From Echinarachnius parma (taxonomy: Eukaryota > Echinodermata > Echinoidea > Clypeasteroida > Echinarachniidae), in NCBI GenBank assembly GCA_037951105.1, contig JBAMJV010005504.1, positions 434,001 to 498,000 of the forward strand: a stretch of 64,000 bases of DNA, read 5' to 3'. Below the pieces are notes generated by a model, which saw nothing but the letters and a program-made list of their open reading frames with translations, made no database searches and had not been told where the DNA came from. Numbering within the stretch: the first letter of the stretch is position 1; the number at the start of each line of letters is the position of its first letter. Both the position numbers and the translations under genes were made by a program. Positions 22,049 through 33,480 of this stretch are shown piece by piece.

Positions 22049-23963
22049 TACATACAAATAGAAATACAAAAACATCAATTTATAGCACTAGCAGATTTTA
22101 AATGAAAAGAAAATAAGTAAACAATGTAAAGTATATATATACAATGATTGGAAAGCCCACTTAATGACAATATTCAAAATGGTATTGTTCTTTCATGGAA
22201 TCCAAGAAATCATATACATATAATACCAATTATCAGTTTACTAATGCACTATCTCCTTATGGCCCCACCCCTCACATCCATCCTCCCCAGGGGCCCAGGC
22301 CTATAACTAGTATACCACCCCCTCCCAAAGACAGAAGTCCCCAGCTATTACAAAGAAAAATCGTTATCATAACCAGTATCATAAATCAGTATCCAGTAAT
22401 ACAAATTATAAACATTTTTATTCAATTATCTAACATTTCAGACTATAGCCTAGACTTTTAGCCTATACTTTCGTCGAAGTTGATTTTCCTTGCTTTGAAC
22501 GAATCGGAATTGGGTATCTTGTTATCAGAAGAAATATAATGCGAATATCAGCGCGTTTCTTTGGGTTTTATACAAACACTATTATAGGTAGGGTTGCTTA
22601 TAAATGACATGGAGAAAAAATTAATTAGTCATGTGTGTATGGGTGTGCATGCGTGCGTATTTGTGCGTGGGATAGTGTGTTTGTGTACTTATTTGCATAC
22701 TGCATAATACATTCAGGTGTTACAGGTTATACAAGTATGAAGTTTAATGACAGGGCAGGAAGGGGGGGGGGGGGGCATATCCAGGAGGGTAATCACAATT
22801 GAACGCACATTTTCCTACGCATTCAGGTTTACCCTCTAGGAAGCAAATAATGAAAAGGCCATAATATGTTCTACAATCATTATTATCTGCCAATAATACA
22901 GAGGAGCTTAAAATTCATCTTCACCATGTCGAAATCAAAAGGTCGCTGGCAAAATGTTGCAGATTGATTGCTAATTGCTTAATGATATCGCTGACAATTG
23001 GACATCCATGAGGAGATGCTCATAGCCAAGCTCTGTTCTACCAATAACATATGAATGCTTGTTTAACGACGATCACATTCTCATTTATTCTGGATATGAA
23101 ACGTGACTGGGCGACTAATTGACCAATCCGAACGACCCAACGAGCAGTCGACCTCAATTTGTGTCACGTGAATTGAAACATCACAATGCATAGGTGTGTG
23201 TGTGTGTGGGGGAGGGGGGGGGGGGGGGGGGGGGCAAGACAAGTGTACCTCGATAAATAGTTGGTGATTTGGATTTCAAGAGAATCACATTGACTCGGGG
23301 ACCTTTGGGATATGTGAAATAGGTCTTTCTACATAGATAGCTTGGGTATCTACTAATTCTACTTTAGTGGCTGTAAAGATGATTTAGAGTTCAACATTTG
23401 ACTGGTACTGATGTATAACCGTCTCAAGGGTAATTTCAATAGCATTCTATGATTAGGTTGTTGCATTTAATTTCTTTCTGAACAGATTTGACTGAAACAA
23501 ACTCAATTTGACCCCAGAAATTATACATCTTATACATTCTCAAAGTTTAACCTCATTTTAGAAAACATAACCTAAATTAAAATGTTACAAATCAAACCAT
23601 GGTCAATGTAATTTTTCTAAACTGGGGCAGATGCATAGGTATACGTCAAGGATGGAGTACCCGGCTCACCGTACGTGGTACATCATGAGTATGCTTATAG
23701 CACGTCTATCCCCCGGTGTGCGCCGCGGTCAAGTGCCACTAATGAGGTGGATGTAGATGACTGGTGTAATTAACATTCTTACTCGCTCATGATGATATCA
23801 GCCGCAGTTACGGGTGGGAGCTAGGACTGGAAGGAGATGATATCTTTAACCTCCTATTATCAACCATCGCTTTCCACGAATTCGTATTACCTCCAAACAG
23901 ACGTTTTCCCTTCTATTATAAAGGATATTGGAGGGATTGGGGGATATATTTTGCCCTTATCTA
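22049..23963. other. No gene recognised; two poly-G tracts
   Basis: G runs at about 22761-22774 and 23213-23234, the second after a short GT run. The segment at 23640-23800 is GC-richer than its surroundings but shows no open frame, tRNA fold or repeat that I recognise. Confidence 0.45.
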
Positions 23964-24352
23964 TTAAAGGGACTTAGTATCATTGTCCAAAGCCTCAAAA
24001 TATTTTTTTAAATTCTAGCGGTTCCATCATACCTTGTTATATTCGTATTAACAATAAAATCATGGGACCGGTTTCGGTCTTTTAAATTTCCCTTTTGTTA
24101 CAAAGATATGTACGATTGAAGTATTCAGATAAGAAAAACTCCCCCGGAGTTTTTCTTACCGTGTACAAAGTGAGTGCAGTGAGTTAGTGAATATCACTTT
24201 GCATTTTCGCTCATTACTTGGCCATGCAATGTCCATTTGACTTGAAATTTTCACACAATACCCTGTGGACATATGAGATAACAACAATATACATTGCATC
24301 AACCCTTCATCACTTTTTGCACATGTCAACAAAGTTACTAGATCCCCTTAAA
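23964..24352 (-). mobile_element. TA2 MITE, copy 2, complete
   Basis: Starts TTAAAGGGACTTAGTATCAT and ends GTTACTAGATCCCCTTAA, 389 bp. It contains a 13-bp-arm hairpin at 24130-24158 (TAAGAAAAACTCC, CCC, GGAGTTTTTCTTA) and the words GTGTACAAAGTG and ATATCACTTTGCATTTTCGC. Confidence 0.9.
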
Positions 24353-24515
24353 ATGTATTATCATTATACCAGCTAATAGAGCAGGCGACCATGGCGACTG
24401 TCACACCTCTATTATCCTATAACTCCTGTAATTGTCATTGATACTTTGATAGCTCTCTTTCTATCTTATTATACGAATACAATTATTGTAATACTGTATA
24501 TGAATATGAAACAAG

Positions 24516-24890
24516 TTAAAAAGGGATCAGGTAACTTTGTTAACATGTGCAAACAGTGATGCCTGGTTGATATACAATTGGTTTGATCTGATAAGTCCGC
24601 AGAGTATAATGTGTGAGCATGTCACGTTAAGTGGGTATTATAATGGACAAGCAATGAGCAAACATGCAAAATGATATTTGCTAACTCATTGCACTGACTT
24701 TGTATAAAGTTGTAATTTTCCAGTGGATAATTACAAATTCCAAGTTCCAACACTCAATCTAAAATATGGAAAGGGAAATAAAAAAAAACTCAATACCTGT
24801 TCCATGCTTCTATTGGTAATACGCATACAACAAGGTATGAGAGAACCACTAAAATGTGTGAATTTGGATAATGTTACTAGATACCTTTAA
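24516..24890 (+). mobile_element. TA2 MITE, copy 3, complete
   Basis: Starts TTAAAAAGGGATCAGGTAAC and ends ATGTTACTAGATACCTTTAA. It lies head-to-head with copy 2 across 163 bp, so the pair forms a large inverted repeat. Its internal hairpin at 24710-24736 has arms TTGTAATT and AATTACAA around an 11-bp loop. Confidence 0.9.
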
Positions 24891-25320
24891 ATCAAATTTC
24901 TCATGGAAACTATTAAAAATATTATTTCATTTGAAACTCGATCTAAACAATCAACTGGACTGTCCCTTTAACCACACCATTATAAGACCATTAGCCCCTT
25001 AATTCCGTGCTTGTATTTATGTGTGTAATGATCCTCAATCAAGACTGCAGCTATATTATTCAACATGATTTCCCCTGGATTTAATCACTTGAAAATGTAA
25101 CCATGTCAGAATTTAATTGACGGGTTAATTGTCCAATTAAAGACGTTTGTTCGACATCTGTCAAGTTGCATTTCAATTTGGAAATACCTTTGATGAGTTG
25201 AACCTTGGCATAATGGCTATAAATAGATTTGTACGTTCCTACCAGTTGCTTCAGTCTGTGATATTCATGGTCATACTTTGGTTAGTAAATTATGTTTATA
25301 ATGATTTGTATAATTTGTAT

Positions 25321-25852
25321 TTAAAGGGGTAGTTCAGTTTTGGTATAGAGGGCGCTGCACGAAAGGTAATGAAAAACTGAGTGTAAATTTGAAAGAGCAT
25401 ACAATTTTAATGGCAGAATAAACTTCTTTTTTTTAATCAAAATCAGTACAGAAACGGCTGAAATATCAATAAATATATCCGATCGGAATAAATCTGGGCC
25501 CCAGATTTATTAGATGATTTTTAAAACAATTTTTAAAATGCCTACACTTTTTTTAAATATTTCAAAAGAGGTTGTTAAATAGTTGTTGATGATCTCTCTT
25601 TCTAATCATTATTTCAACAAAACATGACATGCATAATTTTGTATGAAAAATGGTTCAAACCAATGCTTTTTTAGAGAACGCCCTCTCGTGTTTTAATGGC
25701 TCTTTTTCAATGATAACATGCTTTTTAATTAGTCGTTTGTAATTTTCTATACCTTTCGAGCATGGTGGAGTTATAGCTATTAGTTTGTAATGTTATTGTG
25801 CAGGTTTGGTAAATAAAGCTCAGCCTTACCAAAACTGTACTACCCCTTTAAA
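25321..25852 (+). mobile_element. TA1 MITE (d), complete
   Basis: TTAAAGGGGTAGTTCAGTTT to CTACCCCTTTAA, 532 bp, short 3' form. The central palindrome at 25487-25511 has perfect arms AATAAATCTGGG and CCCAGATTTATT. Close to copies c and h. Confidence 0.92.
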
Positions 25853-25939
25853 TAATAATAATACAAAAGTTGCTTTAGTCATTTACCCTAAACGTACCAG
25901 AGTTAATGCATACATCTGTACATAATATAATAAACATGA

Positions 25940-26105
25940 TAAAGGGATAGTAACGTTTTGTTCACAAAGTGATTTTTGCGAGGTAAAAAACTACGTGCAA
26001 GGAATACAAAAAATAATAATAATTTTCAAACAAAACAACGTTTGTTTGATTAATATTCGTTCAAAAAAGCTGACATTTCCACTTATAAAATCATTCGAAT
26101 AAAAG
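25940..26105 (+). mobile_element. TA1-like 5' fragment
   Basis: AAAGGGATAGTAACGTTTTG, then TTTTTGCGAGGTAAAA and GCTGACATTTCCA keep the order of the TA1 5' half but are diverged. The 3' half is absent, and a SINE begins shortly after. Confidence 0.5.
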
Positions 26106-26129
26106 TCGCGGGCGTTTACATTTATAAAC

Positions 26130-26390
26130 GATGTAATAATAATATTTTTAAAGTATATAGCGCCTATATCATGATGCAATATCAGCTCTTAGCGCTTTAC
26201 GCCACAATAACCTCGGCCATAGAATACACTGTCAGCTCGCACACATTGTGTGCACCATCTCCACTCCCTAGGGAGCATTTGAAAGGCCCATGAGAAGATC
26301 ATTCATATAAAGGCAGTCCTCATTTTTACATCTGGGTAGAGAGCAGCAATAGTGGATTCATTGTCTTGCTGAAGAACACATTTTCCTTTA
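26130..26390 (-). mobile_element. tRNA-derived SINE, headless copy 2
   Basis: Matches the SINE body and tail (AGCGCTTTACG, CACATTGTGTGCACCATCTC, ACTCCCTAGGGAGCAT, CTGGGTAGAGAGCAGCAAT, TTGTCTTGCTGAAGAACAC) but lacks the tRNA-like head. Confidence 0.75.
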
Positions 26391-26618
26391 GTTTAAGCTA
26401 GGTCTGCCCTTGATTTAGATGCACAACAAGTATAAGTTCCAAGTATTTTAATGACTAACACACTGTTTTCATACATGAAATAACAAAAAATGTGTCGTTG
26501 TTGATTAATTGTAATCGTTTTCAACTAATATTTCAGGTAAATTGTACGATATAATCAATACTTAATTGTTCACAATGCCTATATGTGTTTGTCTGTCACT
26601 CGGCATGTTGTGAGTGCG

Positions 26619-26680
26619 TGTGTGTGTGTGTGTGTGTGTGCGTGTGTGTTTGTGTGTGTGTGTGTGCGCGCGCGTGTGTA
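26619..26680. repeat. (GT)n microsatellite
   Basis: Interrupted GT/GC dinucleotide run. Confidence 0.9.
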
Positions 26681-26742
26681 TGTTCGCGAGTGTGTTTGTG
26701 TTTAACTAAAGGTGTTTATGGTTCTTCTAGAACATCCTTGGT

Positions 26743-27318
26743 TTAAAGGGATAGTTGAGTTTTGGTAAAGAGAGTATACAGTTTTGGTCAAACTGAATTT
26801 TAGTAACCAAAGCCTGCACCATTACATTACAAACTAATAGTTATAACTCCACCATGCTCGAAATGAATAACAAATTACAAATGACTAAGTAAAAAGCCTG
26901 TTATCATTAAAGAAAGAGCCGTTAAAACTCAAGAGGGCGCTCTCTAAACACTCATCGGTTTAAACCATTTTAAATACAATATTGTGCATGTGATGTTTTG
27001 TTGAAATAGTGATTAGATAGAGAGATAATCAACACTTTAAAACCTCTTTTTGTAAATCTATGAAAAGAGTATTAGCATTACAAAAAAAATAACGGCTGGA
27101 TCAAAATTATCGAATAATATTGTCGGGCTACTCAGAATTATTACAAATGGTTATGTTTATGAATATTTGAGCCATTTCTGAACCGATTTTGATCAAATAA
27201 AGTTTGTTCTGTCATTAAAATGTCTTGCTCTTTCAAATTTGACACTCGGTTTTTCATTATCTCACAAACAAATATTTTGTGTAGCGCCCTCTATACCCAA
27301 ACTCAACTATCCCTTTAA
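26743..27318 (-). mobile_element. TA1 MITE (e), complete
   Basis: Reverse-oriented: TTAAAGGGATAGTTGAGTTT at left (long-form 3' end with the doubled motif) and AACTCAACTATCCCTTTAA at right. The central palindrome is decayed around 27115-27145. Confidence 0.9.
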
Positions 27319-27624
27319 AGATTTTGACAAATTATAAGCAGGTCAAGGAAACCTGTTCAAACAATCAAAGATTGGGATATTATCAACTAGAAGTAAAGAA
27401 ATCAACTCGCTAGTGGAAATATACGTATTGATCCCTGACCTTTATTTCCAACTAGAATTATGTTCCAAAGAACACAATTCGCACTCATGAGAAGAACAAA
27501 ATAGTTTGTATAATAGGATTAACATCGTGATAATTGAATAAACATATCTTGTTTTCTCGTTTTGCTGTGAAGTGTGTACAGTAGAAAGTCAAGGGAAGGA
27601 AAATATATACATTTATGGAGGTAT

Positions 27625-27860
27625 TGTGATACGATCAGATGGGTACTTGACTTGCAGTCATCATGGTCATGGGGTCCCCAGTTCGAATCCCATTGATGTC
27701 CCGGCAATAAGGCTTGCATTGCTCACAAACCAGGTGTACAAATGAGTATAATGACATAATAGGAGGTACAGCATTTGAATGGATGGTTATCCCCTTGCCC
27801 AAGAGCGGCTTGGAAGGAATGCTTCCAAGGGCGAAGAGATATTACACATAATGATTAGTG
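27625..27860 (+). mobile_element. tRNA-derived SINE, copy 4
   Basis: The head near 27630-27700 carries a tRNA-like GGTCCCCAGTTCGAATCCC box B. The body shares ACCAGGTGTACAAATGAGTA and GCTTGGAAGGAATGCTTCC with the other SINEs in opposite orientation. The head differs from copy 1, suggesting another subfamily. Confidence 0.7.
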
Positions 27861-28251
27861 CGGGCTAACATTGTAACCACCACTAATTATTGTTCATTAC
27901 TTCAAACTAAAACGGAAAACACACTCACCATTGCTCGGGTTATAAGCGTTGTGTTTTTGTAAGAGAAATATGATAACATGTTAATGTAAACATTAATTAT
28001 ACATATGGATAAAACGTGAGTACTTTGCAACGCCATTGATATTTAAATTGATGACCTTTACTGGGCAGAAACGTGCATGAATAATTGGTATGAATATGAC
28101 AATATTGTTAATCACTACTTTTGAATAACTTCATTTCCTTTATACCTGACTTGTGATCGTCATTTTTAACCATGTGAGTATTTTACATTTTCATTATTTC
28201 TGCTTTGCGTATAATCAAGAAGAAATTTTCCTCCGCGTTATGTAATGAAAT

Positions 28252-28563
28252 CAAGGGCGTCAACAACTTCTCAAAAGTGGGGGGGACATCGGCGAGGGAG
28301 CGAAGCGACCGAGCGGGGGAGGGTGTGGGAGGGGGTGTCCCCCTCCCACAGTAGGGAGCTTTTGCACTTTTGGGCTTGAAATTGTGCGATTTGGTGCATA
28401 TCTGAGACAGAAATTTCACATAATCGTGTATGTCAGAGTGAAATCTATGGAATCAAACATACATAATGTATACACTTATGATAAAAGTGGGGGGGACAAT
28501 CCCCTCCACTTTCAAAAGTGGGGGGGACATGTCCCCCCCGTCCCCCGCCTGTTGACGCCCATG
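28252..28563. mobile_element. hAT-type MITE with near-perfect 8-bp target duplication
   Basis: Ends CAAGGGCGTCAAC and GTTGACGCCCATG. Flanks AATGAAAT (28244-28251) and AATGGAAT (28564-28571) differ at one base. Subterminal GTGGGGGGGAC blocks occur near both ends. A sister copy is at 40252-40512. Confidence 0.85.
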
Positions 28564-28571
28564 AATGGAAT

Positions 28572-29166
28572 AAATGTAATAGGTAATATAACCTACATTT
28601 GGCATTACTAATGACCGTTTCTGTATATGACGTTATAGTTTAGGTATATATTTAGTTTTATATACTTAAAAATTAACATTATTTTACTCGTATAAGTACA
28701 AACCGTATATTCATAGCGTACCTAATATCCACGGTCAATTGCGTGTCCGTAGTTTAAAAGCTATCAAAAGATGATTATGATTAGAACTTTAAGTGGCACC
28801 AAATGACCCATATCAAACGCTATAGTAGCATTCATTCATGTTATGCAAAGGCATCACAGGAAGTCAGATGACAGTCTTCTTGAGTTAAATATTGACAAAC
28901 ACTTTCAGAAATAAGAATTAGCATCAACCAGTTTATACCAGTTTCTATACCTACGTACCACAATTCTTATATGACAACATGAAAATGTAGTACAACCATC
29001 TTCATAATCATGATAATGACACACGTTATATATAAATAAGAATTCATTTTCATTTGGGAACCGATTTATACGTAGTAGTCCCATCATCACAGATTCAGCT
29101 TTTTGCGATAGCGCTATAATACTCTGTGAAGCTTTTCCCGAAGGAAATATGATCTAGAACGTGACT
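28572..29166. other. No gene or repeat recognised
   Basis: AT-rich, without a named feature. Confidence 0.5.
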
Positions 29167-29303
29167 TTCCCTCATGGTTATCCCGTCCATGCACACTATC
29201 CACCCAACACTGATTCCCTCATGGTTCATCCATGCACGCTATCCACCAACACTGATTCCCTCATGGTTATCCCATCCATGCACGCTATCCACCAACACTG
29301 ATT
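29167..29303. repeat. Tandem repeat, 42-47-bp unit, three copies
   Basis: The unit starts TTCCCTCATGGTTATCCC and ends CCACCAACACTGA. Copies begin at 29167, 29214 and 29256, the second lacking a few bases. Confidence 0.9.
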
Positions 29304-29834
29304 TGTATTTTTGGCAAGAGTCGGGGTAGGGCCATTTTTATCATGAATGGAAAATTTCCCCTGCTTGACTGAAACGATCATTATCGATCATCTGTGGAAA
29401 GTGACATCGCTATTAGTCGGTCTCGCCTCATCACATTTCCACTATGTTCACATTAAATAAAACACTGAGAGTCGTTTATTGGACAATGCATTTGCATTAT
29501 ATGATACAGAGAGGCAATAAGCAGGTCACATACACAACGTTCTTCATTCAACAAAGATTGGTAGTAGGCAAAACAGAGGGAGAACCGCGAATTTTAGCGC
29601 AGTGTCAACGCCGCGAATTTGGGTGCGTGCGTGGGTTCAATGACACGGGATGATATGAGCAGTGATACATCAAAGTGATCCACCAGATATCAACACTCTG
29701 CATTTCCCGGCAAGCATAATTCTGTTGCACTATAATTTGTACCTGTATTATTATTATAGTAATGTAACTACTATTATTTTTGTTAGTATTGATTTTGAAA
29801 ACAATTGAAATGCTTTCTGTAACCATGGTAACGG

Positions 29835-29975
29835 TTAAATATCTCCACCTAAGAAAAATCAAACCCCATTTCATTCTTCTGCTAACATAAGCCAAACAAC
29901 GATGTATATACATCGGAAATATGAAAGCTCAGAGTGATTTTGGTTGAATTTGACAGAGTAAATGGATCACTATAA
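29835..29975 (-). mobile_element. TA5 MITE fragment
   Basis: In reverse it matches the left part of the complete copy at 39368: a worn TTAAAGTGATCC-like end, then TTCAACCAAAATCACT, GAGCTTTC, GGCTTATG and GGGTTTGATTTTTC-like words. The other half is missing. Confidence 0.65.
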
Positions 29976-30464
29976 CCCAATTTAGTGGCATAAATTCTCA
30001 ACATTTTAGTTAGGAGTGATTTTCGATTTGGTGTACATATTATTCCCATCACATATAGATAGCAAATGCTTCTTACGGATTAATTCCATTAAACGTGCAC
30101 AATTGTTGGTTGGGTTTGTGTCGCATTTAAGATGTGGAATATTGATAATGTGGTAAATTAAGTTAACATCATAATGAATTTAAACAATCCTATTTTGCTT
30201 TGAATCCTTGTGAGCGGAACCAACCTACTTTTGCTGCTACCGAGTACTACTTTGAGAATGAAACTCGTTCGTAGATGGCGTAGTGGGACAACATTTAACA
30301 TATAATTGGTTACGTAAGTTATATATATTAAAGGATATTTAAAGACAAATCGGACAAAATTACCATAGTAAAACTTGGTCTGAATATAACTTACTCGCAT
30401 GATCGCATCTCTTCTGTTCTTTGTATAATGTCAAGATATATATGCTATTAGACTCTTTTAAAGA

Positions 30465-31028
30465 TTAAAGTGATCCCTGTAAAGTGTCAGATATTGCACA
30501 AAATGACATTTGAGACTTCAATCCTATATCAATATCATTGTAAAATACAATTGAAAGATTTGTGAAAGTTTGAAAGAAAACGAACACTGTTTACCAAGTG
30601 AAAAAAAACGAATATTGAGTTCATATTTTATCACCGAATACTGATGGCCTGCCGTAGATTTGTCGCAGTAATGATCATCCGTTTGACGATATCCGCACCC
30701 GTGTATGTTTACAGACGGTACAGAATTCATGGAATTTGCGCGCGCTCGGCTCAAAGTTCAGTCGGGTCGGGAAGGTTTCCCACGCGCGCTGGCCGGACGT
30801 GTTCAGCTACGACAATTGTACTTTTTTTTATCAAAAGCGTTGCTAACGCTTTTGAAATAATGGTTTTCAATGATAATTATCTTCATACTAAAGGCCAAAG
30901 GGACATTTGAAAAAATCTAACCCTATTTTATTATTCTCTTACCATAAGCTAAACAACACGGCAGAAGAGACACGAGGAAGCTCCAATTATTTTTCGTGGA
31001 GTTAGACACTTTACAGGCATCACTTTAA
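30465..31028 (-). mobile_element. TA5 MITE, complete
   Basis: TTAAAGTGATCCCTGTAAAG at the left and its inverse CTTTACAGGCATCACTTTAA at the right, with TTAA at both ends, 564 bp. The right half shares the AAGCTCCAATT, ACCATAAGC and AACCCTATTTTATTATTC words with the other TA5 copies. The centre (30640-30810) is unusually CpG-rich. Confidence 0.85.
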
Positions 31029-31127
31029 ACAAATACAACGAACGCAATGCTACCTTACAGTTACTTTCTTTTTTAGATATATTAAATAATTGTTACTGGG
31101 TAAATATCACAAACATGTAGTATTATT

Positions 31128-31252
<125 letters not shown>

Positions 31253-32689
31253 AACCAATATAACGTGCATCACAAAGTTCTACATGTAAAATTCACAATG
31301 TTTTTCAACCAAATATCCAACCTGGATCGTTGTCCACGTTGGAAATATAGAGTACAATTATGTTGTCACTAGTCTCATGTATAATATTAACACTCAAACT
31401 TAATTGGTCTTCATACGGTACAGTTTATAGCTGGGTGTTTGGGTACTATCAGTACTACCTGACTACCACATAATAGTATGTTGTCATAGATTAGATATTG
31501 CTCCTGTCACTAAAAGATGACGTAAATATTTCCTCTTTGTATCATTAAAGAAACAACATGACCAGTTCTGCACAAAAGCAAAGTGCCGACAACCAGGCCA
31601 TACAATGAGCATAATCTAACGGGATATATATATCACAGAATACACGAATAGCATATGACACAGTATAATGTTCCGAATATCATTATACCCATGTATACGT
31701 TTCCATATACTGCCCATTAGAATATGTTTAATGGTACTAATTTTTTGAATGCCCTTCACCCAAACCAATGAAGAAATAAGTCACTTAATAAACTCTTCTT
31801 TTTTAAAGTGAGTGTTTCATACCATGGAAAGTGTAACCTTCATTTTGACAGAAAGAAGTATTTATGAAAAAAATAACTCCGTCATTTTAAATCATAATTA
31901 GGTTTAACAACACCGGCCCTTTAAATTGCATTAAAGTTGCTGATTATTTTAACGACCATTCGATTCATTACTAAGACAATAGGGAGTCTTTTTACATCTC
32001 TGAGGAACCATCACACATGTAAGTTGAGTAAGTATTAAATAATTCGCTCTAACTTTAACTCAGAATGGAGGTAGGCCATTTCAGATTGTTTGATGAGCTA
32101 TGCGACCTAATTAATTAGCGCCCTAAGTCTTGACTCGGCTGTGTAGAGATTCAACCGATATCAACGGTTTCTTGATTACAAGTGAAAATTCATATACAAT
32201 GTTGAAAGGATTGTTTGTTTTAATCGATAAATAATGTTCTTTCCGTCAGAATTGTTAAACAACCTGTACTGCTCACAACTGCGAAACGTGCCACAAAGCC
32301 TCAAAGACTAGTACCCCCTAATATTAATGACGGAAATCTGGACTATTGCTAACTCGACAGAAAACAGCGTATTGTGACTTTATCAAATGCTTTCCTTCAA
32401 CCTTTCCTGTTAGGTCAGAGTTGATAATATACTAAACAATGACCAACCGAGTTTGATTGGCTCCATTTTAAATCATTAGTAAGTTGGGCAGTCCACATTC
32501 ACCCTTAATTATAAAGCGCTTCGAGGCTTGACTCTGGCAAAATTACAATCATGCATATCGTTGTTATAGCCGAAAGCATATTGTTGTTATAGCCGTAAAC
32601 ATTAACCTCCATCTTTTCATAGTTGAGTAAGTGACAAACAATGACACTGACTGAGTATGAGTTGCACCATATCATGAGTAATAGTTGCT
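31253..32689. other. No gene recognised
   Basis: AT-rich. I see no exon or known family. At 32553-32600 the words GTTGTTATAGCCG occur twice in tandem. Confidence 0.45.
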
Positions 32690-32825
32690 AGGTGTCATAG
32701 GATTTTTAATACCTTAGGAAAATTGGTACCCTGAACCAGTTTCTCTAGAGAAACCGGTCCTCCACCCTAACTAGTTTTCCTAGACATTCTGAGTCAGGTT
32801 ACCAATTGTCCTAATTATGACACCG
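32690..32825. mobile_element. Short hairpin MITE
   Basis: Ends GGTGTCATAGG and TTATGACACC, then inner arms AGGAAAATTGGTACCCTGA and TCAGGTTACCAATTGTCCT. About 135 bp, no protein. Confidence 0.6.
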
Positions 32826-32941
32826 GTCCAAGCTCCAAGGCTCAGCTCGGCCCCCAATTAATTCTCTACAGACAAATATTGGACAAACTTATTCTTATAT
32901 ACTAAACAAACAAAGAACACATTGTCCAAAAGCCAAACCGC

Positions 32942-33480
32942 AAGGATAGTGGAGTTTTGTTATAGAGGGCGCTACACAAAATGATTGGTTTGTGAGGTAA
33001 TGAATAAACTGAGTGTCAAAATTTGAAAGAGCATACAATTTGAATGACAGAATAAACTTTATTTGATCAAAACCAGTCCAGAGACAGCTGAAATATCAAT
33101 AAATATAACGATTTGTAATTATTGTAAGGCCCCACAATAATTCAATAATTTTGAACCAGCCGTTTAACAAAAAAAATCTTACACTTTTCACATATTAAAA
33201 CATTTAATCATTATTTTAACAAAACATTACATGCACATTTAAAACAATTTAAAAATGGTTAAACCAATGAGTATTTAGAAAGCGCCCTCTTGAGTTTTAA
33301 CGGCTCTTTTTTTTTTAATGATAGCAGGCTTTTTACTTAGTCGTTTGTAAATTTGTATTCCTTTCGAGCATGGTGGAGTTATAACTATTAGTTTGTAATG
33401 TAATGGTGCAGGGTTTGGTTACTAAAATTCAGTTTGACCAAAACTGTACTCTCTTTACCAGAACTCAACTTTCCCTTTAA
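32942..33480 (+). mobile_element. TA1 MITE (f), worn left end
   Basis: AGGATAGTGGAGTTTTGTTA, then TATAGAGGGCGCTACACAAA, ending CAGAACTCAACTTTCCCTTTAA (last 20 bases at 33461-33480). Long 3' form; part of the middle is deleted compared with copy a. Confidence 0.88.
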
